In this document: positions 25,141 to 33,572 of the stretch, piece after piece
Layout: the number at the start of each line of letters is the position of its first letter
Numbering within the stretch: the first letter of the stretch is position 1
Assembly: GCF_030116705.1 (NCBI RefSeq)
Contig: NZ_JAOTIK010000001.1
Coordinates: forward strand, 124,001 to 188,000
Direction: 5' to 3'
DNA length: 64,000 nt
Source of the DNA: Streptomyces sp. ML-6
GTDB taxonomy: Bacteria; Actinomycetota; Actinomycetes; Streptomycetales; Streptomycetaceae
Position numbers and translations under genes: made by a program
Notes under the pieces: generated by a model
What the model was told of the DNA's origin: nothing
Seen by the model: only the letters and a program-made list of their open reading frames with translations
Databases searched by the model: none

Positions 25141-25993
25141 GGCGTCCCTCCGCTGTGCCGATCATGTTCGGACGCGTCACGTAAAGGATGGCGGGATAGG
25201 TGGAGAAGAAGGCCCACACGAAGCGCGAGAGCCCCATGACCCGGGCGTTGACCAGGTGGAAGGAGCCGGAGACGGCCAGCATGAGAGGAGCCGTCCTCCC
25301 CTTCGCCACGAAGATCACGGGAAATGCGCACTCGAACAACAGCACCCCGTGGCTCACGTACTTCGACAGTTCCGGGAAGCGCTGCGTGAGCCGGTACGCT
25401 CCCTCGTCGCCGTAGATCTCGGTCCGGAGGATGCCGGGCAGCGCTTCGCCCGAACGCCAGCCCGGGCCAGCGAGCTTGGTGACGCCGGCGGCGAAGTACG
25501 AGAGGGCCGACTGGAGTGCGATGAACCAGAGGCAGGCGTCGACCACCTTCGGCTGCCGCTCGCTCAGCCGGGCCACGGCAGCGACTCCCTGCACCGTGAA
25601 GGCCACCTGGTCGGATCCGTCCGTCCCGAAGTGCTGGCGAGGATTGACCGCCAGGGAGGACAGGGCGAGGAAGGATCCGGCGGCCGCTCTGGTCCGGCGC
25701 CCTGTCGACGGCACCAGGAGCGTCGCAGCCGCGGCCACGCGGGCGATCTGAATCGACCGGCTCACCCGCGGCCGGCCGACGAAGTCCAGGGCCCGTTGTA
25801 CGGGGGGAGGCGCCCACGCAAACTCCTCACGGACCAGGTCCCAGTCCACGAGGGGCGCGTTGCGCGTCCGGCGCTCGTTCGTCAGCGACTCGAGAGCTGC
25901 GACCAGATGCGTGATCGCGCTGATCTGCTCGGTCGTCGTCAGTGCGCGTGCGCGGCCCGGCCGCGGCACTCGAAATTTCCCTGACCACCGCAT
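25124..25993 (-). CDS. HTTM/SdpB-like integral membrane protein
   Basis: 289 residues from an ATG at 25993 with GGGG eight bases upstream; a GTG at 26008 is also possible. A charged N-terminus of about 70 residues is followed by several hydrophobic segments. One is VVDACLWFIALQSALSYFAA then GVTKLAGPGWRSGEALPGIL, a block typical of HTTM (vitamin K-dependent carboxylase-like) and SdpB-type membrane proteins. Another is LLFECAFPVIFVAKG and later SRFVWAFFSTYPAILYV. Sdp-type relatives work in toxin maturation or immunity. It follows LanC by about 40 bp and overlaps the next gene, so it belongs to the lanthipeptide operon. Confidence 0.7.
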   Translation of the reverse strand: MRWSGKFRVPRPGRARALTTTEQISAITHLVAALESLTNERRTRNAPLVDWDLVREEFAWAPPPVQRALDFVGRPRVSRSIQIARVAAAATLLVPSTGRRTRAAAGSFLALSSLAVNPRQHFGTDGSDQVAFTVQGVAAVARLSERQPKVVDACLWFIALQSALSYFAAGVTKLAGPGWRSGEALPGILRTEIYGDEGAYRLTQRFPELSKYVSHGVLLFECAFPVIFVAKGRTAPLMLAVSGSFHLVNARVMGLSRFVWAFFSTYPAILYVTRPNMIGTAEGRRGHQG

Positions 25994-26035
25994 GTCTGTT
26001 TTCCCCACCTGTTCCGATCGTCCGCCGGGCTGCTG

Positions 26036-27337
26036 TCAGGCCAGCAGGAGCGCCGCGTCCCACGGCGCCGCCTCGGTGCTTCCCGAGGCGTAGGCGTCCA
26101 GTGCCAGGACGACGCCGGTGGCGCCGTCGAGGAAACCCGGGAGCGCGAGTGTCGTCCGGCCGTCTTCGTCCGGGTATCCGAACCCGAAGGGTTCTTGTTC
26201 GTCGTAGAGCCGGAGAACCACATCGGCGATCTCTCCGCGAACGCGGTTCACCTCCTCCGCATGGGGCCCCGTCGCGAAGAACTTGAGGCAGTTGAGCGCA
26301 CCGGCCCAGCCGTGGCAGAGCCCGGCGCTCCGCACCGGCCATTGGTCCAGCGGTACGCGGACCATGGATTCCACGGCCGAATGGGCCAGCAGGCGCAGTT
26401 CCTCCTGACCGGTCGCGTCCGCCGCAAGGCGCAGCGCCGAGGCGATGCCGAGACTGCCGTAACACCACGCCGTTCTTCCGCTCTCCTCGTCGGTGTCACC
26501 GGAAAGCCACGCGTCCCACGAGATGAAGTCGGGCCAGGAGACACCGTGCTCCCCCGTCCGGGCCCGATCCCGGTAGATGGCGGCCAGCATCTCCATCGTT
26601 TTCAGCTGGCCGGGTACGGACACTCCTTGTTTGTGGGCGAGGGCCAGAAGTGCCAGCGGGCCGGCGATGCCGTGCGACATGCCGAGGTTCAGGTTGCCGG
26701 CGCGTGGCGAGGCGACGAGCCCGCCGCGCGGTCTCGTCAACGTCCAGTAGCCGGGGATGTGGTGGCCGTCGACGGAATGATTCGTTCCGAGAGCGACCAG
26801 TGCCTTCAGGACCGCCATGAGGGTGTCCCGCATCGGGGCGCCCCTCAGCAGGGCGTACCGGCCCACGCCCGCCAGACCGCTGATGGTGTCGAAGCGGGCC
26901 CGGTCACCGATGGGGTCGCGTTCGACGGAGGTGGACATCGCTGCCACGATGCCGCTCAGGGAAGCGTCGAGCTGCTGCAGGGCGCGTCCGTACCCGCTGC
27001 TGCTCCCACGGCACAGAAGGAGCGACAGCGCCAGGCCGCTGATCCCGGAGTGAAGGCCGGGGTCACTGGCCGGACCGCGCTGCAGCAACTGGACGGCCGC
27101 GGTGAAATGCCGGTGTGAGACGCGGTCCATCCGCAGGCCGGGAGGTGCGCAGTCGCCGAAGAGGAGGGCCACGCCGGGCAGCCCGCTGCCCAGGCTCCGG
27201 GTCTGTGCCTCCAGTTGCGCCGGGGTCGCGCCGTCGCCCAGCGCGTCGGTGAACGTCCTCACGACGGAGGCGGGTTCGACGAGCCTGGCCGAGACGTCCT
27301 GGCAGACCCGGTGTACGTGGTTGATTCTGTCGGTCAT
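26036..27337 (-). CDS. lanC: Lanthipeptide cyclase LanC
   Basis: 433 residues; its ATG overlaps the LanB stop (ATGA), so translation is coupled. The alpha-toroid of LanC proteins is seen as repeated Gly-rich helices (GLHSGISGLALSLLLC; GMSHGIAGPLALLALAHKQG). The zinc ligands are present: Cys292 in TAWCYGSLGIASAL, and Cys341-His342 in GLCHGWAGALN. His222 in MSHGIAG corresponds to the catalytic histidine region of NisC. The enzyme adds cysteine thiols to dehydrated Ser/Thr to form lanthionine rings in the cytoplasm, working with LanB. Confidence 0.95.
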   Translation of the reverse strand: MTDRINHVHRVCQDVSARLVEPASVVRTFTDALGDGATPAQLEAQTRSLGSGLPGVALLFGDCAPPGLRMDRVSHRHFTAAVQLLQRGPASDPGLHSGISGLALSLLLCRGSSSGYGRALQQLDASLSGIVAAMSTSVERDPIGDRARFDTISGLAGVGRYALLRGAPMRDTLMAVLKALVALGTNHSVDGHHIPGYWTLTRPRGGLVASPRAGNLNLGMSHGIAGPLALLALAHKQGVSVPGQLKTMEMLAAIYRDRARTGEHGVSWPDFISWDAWLSGDTDEESGRTAWCYGSLGIASALRLAADATGQEELRLLAHSAVESMVRVPLDQWPVRSAGLCHGWAGALNCLKFFATGPHAEEVNRVRGEIADVVLRLYDEQEPFGFGYPDEDGRTTLALPGFLDGATGVVLALDAYASGSTEAAPWDAALLLA

Positions 27338-30300
27338 CGGTGTCGCAGCCTTCGCGCCGCGTGGCCGAGCAGGATGAGGCTCCGTTCCTCGTTCTCCGGG
27401 TTCACACCAACGAGACGGTTGTGCTGCATGTGGAGAAGGCTGGAGATGGCGTAGTTCTGCTGTTTCTCGGAGAACCGGGACGGATCCCGCGCGATGCTCT
27501 CGCCGTAGCCGCGCGCAGCAGCGTTGTCTCCCCAGGCCCGTACCAGGTCGAGGGCCGGAAGGCGTTCGGTGACGCTTCGTGCGACATCCTTGGCCGTCAC
27601 GATCCGGCACACCTCGTCGATCTGGTCACGCCCGACGGCCCCGTCCCTGGACTTCATGAACCGTTCCGCCGCCCATGTGGTCCAGTCCACCCCGAGGGCT
27701 TCCAGCAGGGACGCGTAGTCGGCCACCAGGACGGTGTTGGCGGTGACGCCGAGGGTCTGGCCACGGTTCAACAGACGGATCTGGTTGACGGCTACCTGAC
27801 TGTCGACGCAGAAGATCCTCTCGGCGAGCGACAGCGCCTCGGGGCCGCCGTAGCGCTCGGTCTCCGGCTCGTAGGACTCGGCACTGGCGCGGCGGAGGAG
27901 CCCCTTGCGGATGAGGGCCCGCAGGTTCTCGTGCAGCCGCTCGTGCATCCGGTCCGTCGTCCTCGCATCGGCGCTGTGCAGACGCAGGCGGACATGCGGT
28001 TCCGGATCGTTGAAGCGGATGAAGAACCACTGGTCGGCCAGATCGGCCAGCTCCCTTATCACGTGCGGCAGATGGTGTGCGATCAACTCGTCATGGGTGT
28101 CGAGGTCGGCGTAGAGCCGTACGTACGCCCAGTCGCCGCCGAGACCGTGGTGCACGGGCTCGATCACTGCCGGCGGGTGCGGCGGCCGGGGACTGTCCGG
28201 TTCGGCCCTCCCGCGCAGCGGGACCACGATCTCGTTGGACCGGCCCTGGAGCCAGCCGAAGTCCTCCTCGGCCCTGCCCGGTGCCTCCATCAGGGTGATC
28301 CCGCCCTTGAGCAGGTCGCGGCGGAGGATCTCGCGGTGGAAGGCGTCGTCGAGGTCCAGCCCGTAGACGCGGTCCTGGTCCACGACGCCGACCCGTCGGT
28401 CGACGCGTGACGCATCGCGCCACCGCGAGACCGCCTCGTGCCAGGCCGAAGGGTCCCCCGCGGCCTGGCGCAGGGCAGGGGTGGCACGCCAGGTCCTGGG
28501 GAAGGCGACGACCTTGCCGATACGGACGCGCGGCAGCATGGGCAGCGCGTCGTACCCCTTCCAGTTCCATTCGCGCCAGGCCTTCCGGCCGCTCGTGTAC
28601 CGCAGTTCGCTGAGGAACCTCGCCAGGTTCGGCGCGCCCCCCTGCAGTGCGAGCATGTGCGGGACGAAGGGGTGCACCTCCGTGTCCTCACGCGGCCAGT
28701 GAAGGCGGAGCCTCGTTCCGTCGGAGTGGACGACGAGTTCTCGCCAGTCGATGGGACGGCTGCCGTCCTCCCGGCCGGCGAAGGTGCCGATGGGGAGGGT
28801 GAAGGGGACGAGGCGCGGCGTGCGCATCACGTTGCGGGCGCGCGCCGAGGTCGGCTCGAAGAAGACCTGCGCGTGAACACCGGAGGAGTGGCCGGAGGCG
28901 TAGAGCGCGGCGAGCCGGTCCACGCTGCCGGTCAGTTCCGCGAACCGCCCCATGGTGGCACCCATGACACGCGCGCCGACCAGTGGTGACGAGACCAGCT
29001 CGAAGTCACCGGCGTTCAGGGCGTCGGTGTCCCGGGCCCTGAGCTGGAAGCAGAGGTCCATGTCGTACGGGGGTGCCTGTGTGCTGTCCGCGAGCAGTTC
29101 CACATCGGACTCGTCCAGGACGACCTCTCCGTCCGGGTGCGTCAGTCCGCTGTGCAGCAGCACAGCCACGTGCTCTTCGCGCCGCGCCTGGCGGAGCTCG
29201 TCCTTCGTGCCCGTGACGTCGGGGAAGACCCGGGAGTTGACGAGGGGGTGGCGGTAGCCGGTGGGGAAGCCCAGGCCGCGGTGCGAGTCGACGAGCTGCT
29301 CGAGCCGGACCGCCCCGTACTTGCCGTAGCGGTCCATGAACGCGTAGAAGTACGACACCATGTGCGGGTGCGAGGGCTCGTCGGGAGTGATGCGCCACAT
29401 CGAGGACGCGTACGAATTGACCTCCGCGAGCACGCCGGGCGGGACAGCGGCCCGGATCCCCAGGTCCAAGTCCACCTGGATGGCGCCCTTCGCCGTCTCG
29501 GCGAGACCACTGGCCGTACGGGAGGCTGCCCTGAGCTCCTCGATCCCTTCCGTCGATTCCGGGCGCTCCTCGTAACGGCGCAGGCGGGTGCGGAGCTCCC
29601 GCATCGTGTCGGCCTCCGGACAGGTGCCGTCGTGCGGCAGCTCGTCGAGGAGGTCGGGGCGCAGCGAGGTGAGCAGGACGCCGTTCTGCACGAGCCCGAG
29701 GAGGTAGCGGTCGATCTGTTCGGCCGGGGTGTCGGGCATGGTGCCGGCCAGCCGGTCGGCCAGCTCCGCGTACCGGATCGGCCTCGCCGCCGTCTCACGG
29801 ACGGTGGCCAGGAGCCGGGTCATGCGGATGCTCGCCTGGCCGCTGCCCTTCTCCCCCGTGCCGTCCGGGGCTTGCGTGCTGGGCAGCACGAGCCTGTCCC
29901 CGCGGACGTGGCTGAGGTTGGTGACGACGACGGTCAGCGAGTGGCGCACGCTCGGGTACGTCAGCAGGGTCCGCGCCACCTCGGAGAACCATGCCTCGTC
30001 GAACCGTGCTCTCACACGGCGCTCCGTGTGCTCCACGCGCGCGGTGCCCGCCGTCTCCAGAACGGAGACTCCGGCGTGCAGGCCGAAAGGTGTCGGCCGG
30101 CCGGCTATGCGCAGGGCGTACTTGGTGAGCGAGACGGCCATCTTCATCAGGCGCTTCCGCGGCAGTTCCGCGCCCTCGAGCAGCCGTTCCAGCGTCTTGT
30201 CGAGAGACGGGCTCGACACCGTCACGGCGTCGCGGAGGCGTCGGTCCGATGCCAGAAGCCGGATCTGGGCCAGGAGATCCATGTCGCAGAATTCGTACGT

Positions 30301-30399
30301 TTCGCTCGCCGGAGGCGAGGGAATTTCAGCCGGGCTTTGAGAGGTGGCCACCGCACGAAGCATCAGCGGTTCCTGTGACGTGAAGTAACCCGTCTTCAT
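27334..30399 (-). CDS. lanB: Class I lanthipeptide dehydratase LanB
   Basis: 1021 residues, the length of a full LanB with both domains in one chain. The N-terminal glutamylation domain covers roughly residues 35-680 (LTKYALRIAGRPTPFGLHAG; SYFYAFMDRYGKYGAVRLEQ). The C-terminal elimination domain covers roughly 730-1000 (WFFIRFNDPEPHVRLRLHS; SYEPETERYGGPEALSLAE), with the Arg/His/Glu pattern of SpaB_C. It uses glutamyl-tRNA to activate Ser/Thr of the precursor and then eliminates glutamate to give Dha/Dhb. The start is an ATG with GGAGG upstream. The gene lies 97 bp after the precursor gene and behind an attenuator hairpin. Confidence 0.95.
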   Translation of the reverse strand: MKTGYFTSQEPLMLRAVATSQSPAEIPSPPASETYEFCDMDLLAQIRLLASDRRLRDAVTVSSPSLDKTLERLLEGAELPRKRLMKMAVSLTKYALRIAGRPTPFGLHAGVSVLETAGTARVEHTERRVRARFDEAWFSEVARTLLTYPSVRHSLTVVVTNLSHVRGDRLVLPSTQAPDGTGEKGSGQASIRMTRLLATVRETAARPIRYAELADRLAGTMPDTPAEQIDRYLLGLVQNGVLLTSLRPDLLDELPHDGTCPEADTMRELRTRLRRYEERPESTEGIEELRAASRTASGLAETAKGAIQVDLDLGIRAAVPPGVLAEVNSYASSMWRITPDEPSHPHMVSYFYAFMDRYGKYGAVRLEQLVDSHRGLGFPTGYRHPLVNSRVFPDVTGTKDELRQARREEHVAVLLHSGLTHPDGEVVLDESDVELLADSTQAPPYDMDLCFQLRARDTDALNAGDFELVSSPLVGARVMGATMGRFAELTGSVDRLAALYASGHSSGVHAQVFFEPTSARARNVMRTPRLVPFTLPIGTFAGREDGSRPIDWRELVVHSDGTRLRLHWPREDTEVHPFVPHMLALQGGAPNLARFLSELRYTSGRKAWREWNWKGYDALPMLPRVRIGKVVAFPRTWRATPALRQAAGDPSAWHEAVSRWRDASRVDRRVGVVDQDRVYGLDLDDAFHREILRRDLLKGGITLMEAPGRAEEDFGWLQGRSNEIVVPLRGRAEPDSPRPPHPPAVIEPVHHGLGGDWAYVRLYADLDTHDELIAHHLPHVIRELADLADQWFFIRFNDPEPHVRLRLHSADARTTDRMHERLHENLRALIRKGLLRRASAESYEPETERYGGPEALSLAERIFCVDSQVAVNQIRLLNRGQTLGVTANTVLVADYASLLEALGVDWTTWAAERFMKSRDGAVGRDQIDEVCRIVTAKDVARSVTERLPALDLVRAWGDNAAARGYGESIARDPSRFSEKQQNYAISSLLHMQHNRLVGVNPENEERSLILLGHAARRLRHR

Positions 30400-30423
30400 C
30401 CCCTGCCTCCATAAGAACGAGCC

Positions 30424-30469
30424 GCCAGGCCCATGAAAAGAAGGCTGAGCCCCTTTTCACAGGCCTGGC
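30424..30469 (-). terminator. Attenuator hairpin between lanA and lanB
   Basis: Arms 30424-30440 and 30453-30469 (GCCAGGCC..TGAAAAG type) pair over 17 positions with two mismatches, around a 12-base loop. Placed just after the precursor stop and before LanB, it should lower read-through so that the peptide is made in excess of its enzymes, as in other RiPP operons. Confidence 0.7.
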
Positions 30470-30495
30470 ATTTCCGAATATCCCTCACGGGATGA

Positions 30496-30666
30496 TTACG
30501 CGCAGCAGGTGCGCCAACCGTTGGAGGTGCTGGACCCGTTGCCCATGCTGTCGACCGCACAGCTGTACATCTGGTCGGCCACGTCGCCACTCGACATGAA
30601 GTGGACGTCGAGGTCGAGGTCGCTCAGTTCCTCGTCAGCCGCTGCGATGAGAAGATCCGTGCTCAT
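30496..30666 (-). CDS. lanA: Class I lanthipeptide precursor LanA
   Basis: 56 residues from an ATG with GGGAG seven bases upstream. The leader is acidic: after MSTDLLIAAADEELSDLDLD, where SDLDLDV at residues 15-21 resembles the F(N/D)LD box recognised by LanB, comes SSGDVADQ. The core probably starts near residue 33. It holds Ser35, Cys36, Ser40, a run of Ser45-Ser46-Thr47-Ser48, Thr53 and a terminal Cys54-Cys55-Ala56. Three cysteines allow up to three rings, and the surplus Ser/Thr leaves free Dha/Dhb for the reductase. Cleavage site and ring pattern are not known. I recognise no described lantibiotic in the core. Confidence 0.85.
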   Translation of the reverse strand: MSTDLLIAAADEELSDLDLDVHFMSSGDVADQMYSCAVDSMGNGSSTSNGWRTCCA

Positions 30667-30801
30667 GATGCAACTCCCGTTCATAGTCAGGGCGTGCATG
30701 GAAAGTAACGGATATTTCCCGCGCCCAATGACTCGTGCTCCTGCGAGGAAGAAATATCTGCTACAGGCTTCCATGCCGAACGCCAGAACTTTCCGTTCAG
30801 G

Positions 30802-30831
30802 AACCTAAGTGCCGATGATCACTCGTGTCAA
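30802..30831 (-). promoter_or_regulatory. Candidate lanA promoter
   Basis: On the leftward strand TTGACA (30831-30826) and TAGGTT (30807-30802) are 18 bp apart, a vegetative-type sigma-70 promoter. It would give a 5' leader of about 130 nt before lanA. The region is far more AT-rich than the rest of the window. Confidence 0.5.
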
Positions 30832-30839
30832 CAGCCCTT

Positions 30840-31383
30840 TAAAAGGAAGTAAAGATTCCCCAATCTATGCCCCATATGTGACTATTGATCATGGGAGTCG
30901 CATTGCGCCACCCTGTCATCAAAATTCACTTGACACTCAACCTCCCCCTGTGAAAAGCGCCGCCACCACTCCCCCTCCCTGGGGCCTTCACCCGTGGGAA
31001 AGATTCCGCCACTTCAGTCCTGGCCCTGACGATCCGGGCATCGAAACGCTGCGACAGTACGAGGCAGGGTCGTTTTCCGGCCAAAGAATGCCCTCATCCG
31101 CACTGAGAACGTAAGGGTCCTGGCGACCGGGAAGGTTCCTGGACGGCTCAGGGCTGTCCCGGTACAGCTGGTCACGAGTGGGGCGATCGTCGGGGTGGCC
31201 GGTGTGATCACGGCGTCCGACCCGTCCTGGACAGCATCGTGGCGATTGTCCTCATCCCGCGGCGTCCCAGGGAGCGGGAATCACCAGGCCCCGGTGGCGG
31301 TGGCGAGTTGGCCTTGTCCCGCCACGCCTCCACCCACCCCGAAGCAGAAACCCGCCACGCGTCTTCTACGACCTCCAGGAGTA
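30840..31383. other. Upstream region of the lanthipeptide operon, no gene
   Basis: About 540 bp without a supported gene. The first 120 bp are AT-rich and may contain regulator sites for lanA. The 31340-31450 part has a plus frame (FYDLQEYLDPEGNRDAFGVE; EQLVGLWARL) that looks like a coding scrap of unknown origin, overlapping the hairpin at 31384. Confidence 0.35.
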
Positions 31384-31424
31384 CCTCGACCCCGAAGGCA
31401 ACAGGGATGCCTTCGGGGTCGAGG
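31384..31424 (-). terminator. Perfect 17-bp hairpin after the sugar operon
   Basis: Arms 31384-31400 and 31408-31424 (CCTCGACCCCGAAGGCA and its complement) around a seven-base loop, 47 bp beyond the stop of the last gene of the leftward catabolic operon. It is likely its terminator. Confidence 0.65.
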
Positions 31425-31470
31425 AACAACTGGTCGGCCTCTGGGCCCGGTTGTGGTTGCGATCAAGTGA

Positions 31471-32498
31471 TCAAAGGACGCGAGCCAGTGCCTCCGGCCC
31501 CACGAAGTGCAAGGGTGGATCACCACGCAGGAACCGCAGCACCTCCTCGACGGCGCTTGCGCCGAGCTGCTGCCGGCATTCGGTGGTGCCCGCCGCCTGG
31601 TGCGGGGTGAGCAGTGCGTTCGGCAGGGAGCGGAACGGGTGGTCCGTTGGCAGTGGTTCGGTGTCGAAGACGTCGATCGCCGCGTCCAGCCGGCCCGTGG
31701 CCAGCTCGGTGAGCAGTGCGTCCTCGTCGACGAGCCAGGAACGGGCGGTGTTGACCAGACCGGCGCCGTCGGGCATCAGCGCCAGTTCGCGCGCGCCCAG
31801 CATGCGCCGGGTCTCGGCGGTGGCCGGGGCGTGCACGGCGACGATCCGGCTGCCACGCAGCAGTTCGTCGAGCGGTACGCGCTCCACGCCGAGCTCCCGC
31901 GCGTCCGCCTCGGAGAGGTACGGGTCGCTCACGCCCACCCGTGCCCCCAGTGCCCTCGCCAGGGCGATGTACGCGCGCCCGGTGCGGGAGGCGCCGATGA
32001 CCCCGATGGGGCTGCCGTGGATCTCGTGGCGTGGCGGGGCCTGGCCGGCTTCGTTCCAGTCGGCTCCGTTGTGCAGGGCGTGGTCGAAGCGGTGGATGCG
32101 GTGGAGCAGGGTGAGGGTGAAGGCGAGGGCGACTTCGGCGACCGGGCGGGCCATCGCGTCGCCGGCCTGGGTGACGAGGATGCCGCGCCGGAAGACTTCC
32201 TCGGTGACGTACGGGGCGACCGCCGAGCCGGTGTGGGCGACCAGTTCCAGCCGGTCGGCGGCGTCGAGGAGTTCCTCGCTGAGGCGGGGTGTTCCCCAGG
32301 AGGTGATCAGGGCTCGGGCGCCGGGCAGCGCCGCCGTCACCGCCGCCCGGTCGGTGTGGTGGTCGAGGACGGTCAGCTCCGCGGCCCGTTCCAGCTCCTG
32401 CCACACCTGGGGGGTGAAGAACTGCTCGCGCAGGTGCGGGGGACGGCGACGACGGCCCGCGGCAGGCGGGCCGTCCCCGGGTCAGGAGAGCCAGGCAT
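31471..32498 (-). pseudogene. D-2-hydroxyacid dehydrogenase, split by one-base frameshift near start
   Basis: The main frame (from a GTG at 32406) codes for a D-isomer 2-hydroxyacid dehydrogenase. Its NAD motif is modified (GSPIGVIGASRTGRAYIALA), and it carries the substrate Arg block DGAGLVNTARSWLVDEDAL, the Glu in DAAIDVFDTEPLP and the His in NALLTPHQAAGTT. Its N-terminus is too short there. An ATG at 32498, inside the end of the upstream aldolase gene, starts MPGSPDPGTARLPRAVVAVP. With one extra C in a CCCCC run near 32437 it joins in frame, giving 343 codons. The gene may thus be intact with a sequence error, or genuinely frameshifted with a usable internal start. Its role would be to oxidise or reduce a sugar-derived 2-keto/hydroxy acid. 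Confidence 0.75.
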
Positions 32499-33567
32499 CG
32501 AGGTGCTCCGTGACGAAGGCGTCGTCGGTGAGCCAGGGGTAGGCCGTGGCGACCCGGGTGATCTCCTCGGCCTGTCCGGGAGACAGGACCTCCTTCGGAT
32601 CGAGGCAGCGGGTGTTCGCCAGCAGGCCCTGGCGGCGCAGTACTTCGTGGACGCCGGCGATGCAGCCGCGGAATGCGCCGCGTACGTCGAAGACGGCGCT
32701 GTTGGCGTCGGTGAGTTCGGGGCGGCGGGCCAGGCAGCGCACCATGGCGTCGTGGTTTCCGGTGCGTGCGTGGCGGATGTCGTCGAGGAGGGTGACGGCG
32801 GAGCTGGTCCATACGGCCCACTGGCCGAGGAGGCCGCCGGCGAACCAGCGGGGTCCGTCGGGTGTGGTGCCGTAGGGGGTGAGGAGGTCGCCGATGATGT
32901 CGTCGTCGTTGCCGGTGTACAGGGCCACCTGGTCGGCGCGGTCGGCGGCGGTCACGGCGCGGATGACGTCGGCGGTGCGGTAGCGGTCGAAGGGGGCGAT
33001 CTTGACGGCGGCGGTGTTGGGGAGGTCGGTGAACGAGGACCAGAAGTGCGGCGAGAGGTAGCGGCCGCCGACGGCTTCCTGGAGGTAGAAGCCGATCACC
33101 GGCAGCACTTCGCCGACGGCGCGGGCCCGGTCCAGCAGGCCCTTCTCGTCCGCGCCGGGCACGGCGGGGCTCAGCAGCACGGCGTCGTAGCCGAGTTCGG
33201 CTGCGGTCTCGGCCTCGGCGACGGCCTGGGCGGTGTAGCCGCAGGCCCCGGCGATCTTGATGAAGGGGCGGCCGGCCTCGGTGTCGATGGTCTCGGCCGC
33301 CAGTTCCAGGACCGGCCGGAAGAGGCCGACTTCCGGTTCGCGGATCTCGAACTGGGTGGTGTGCACGGCGACGGCGACGCCGCCCGCGCCCGAGGCGAGG
33401 TAGTAGCGGGTCAGTGCGCGCTGGCGGCGCTCGTCGAAGGAGCCGTCGTCGTGCAGGGCGAGCGGGTGCGCGGGGATCACCGCACCGCGGGCGAGCACGT
33501 CCAGGGCACCGGAAGAGACGGAAGGGGCGCCGGAGGGGGTTCCGGACAGGAGGGAGGGAGTGGACAC
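32482..33567 (-). CDS. DHDPS/NAL-family aldolase-like protein
   Basis: 361 residues from a GTG at 33567. The TIM barrel of the dihydrodipicolinate synthase family is recognisable: ARGAVIPAHPLALHDDGSFD at the start (the usual 'G.I.A..TPF..DG.VD' block), IKIAGACGYTAQAVAEAETA, then YDAVLLSPAVPGADEKGLLD. The Schiff-base lysine is probably in LPNTAAVKIAPFDRYRT. The family cleaves or forms C-C bonds of keto acids such as 2-keto-3-deoxy sugar acids. In this operon a sugar-acid aldolase is the natural reading. It ends in the start of the dehydrogenase gene. Confidence 0.8.
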   Translation of the reverse strand: MSTPSLLSGTPSGAPSVSSGALDVLARGAVIPAHPLALHDDGSFDERRQRALTRYYLASGAGGVAVAVHTTQFEIREPEVGLFRPVLELAAETIDTEAGRPFIKIAGACGYTAQAVAEAETAAELGYDAVLLSPAVPGADEKGLLDRARAVGEVLPVIGFYLQEAVGGRYLSPHFWSSFTDLPNTAAVKIAPFDRYRTADVIRAVTAADRADQVALYTGNDDDIIGDLLTPYGTTPDGPRWFAGGLLGQWAVWTSSAVTLLDDIRHARTGNHDAMVRCLARRPELTDANSAVFDVRGAFRGCIAGVHEVLRRQGLLANTRCLDPKEVLSPGQAEEITRVATAYPWLTDDAFVTEHLDAWLS

Positions 33568-33572
33568 GGGGA

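Noticed and set aside
30840..31110. Plus-strand frame upstream of lanA as a second small peptide gene
   Set aside because: No ribosome site, poor codon use, and no leader-like or Cys-containing core.
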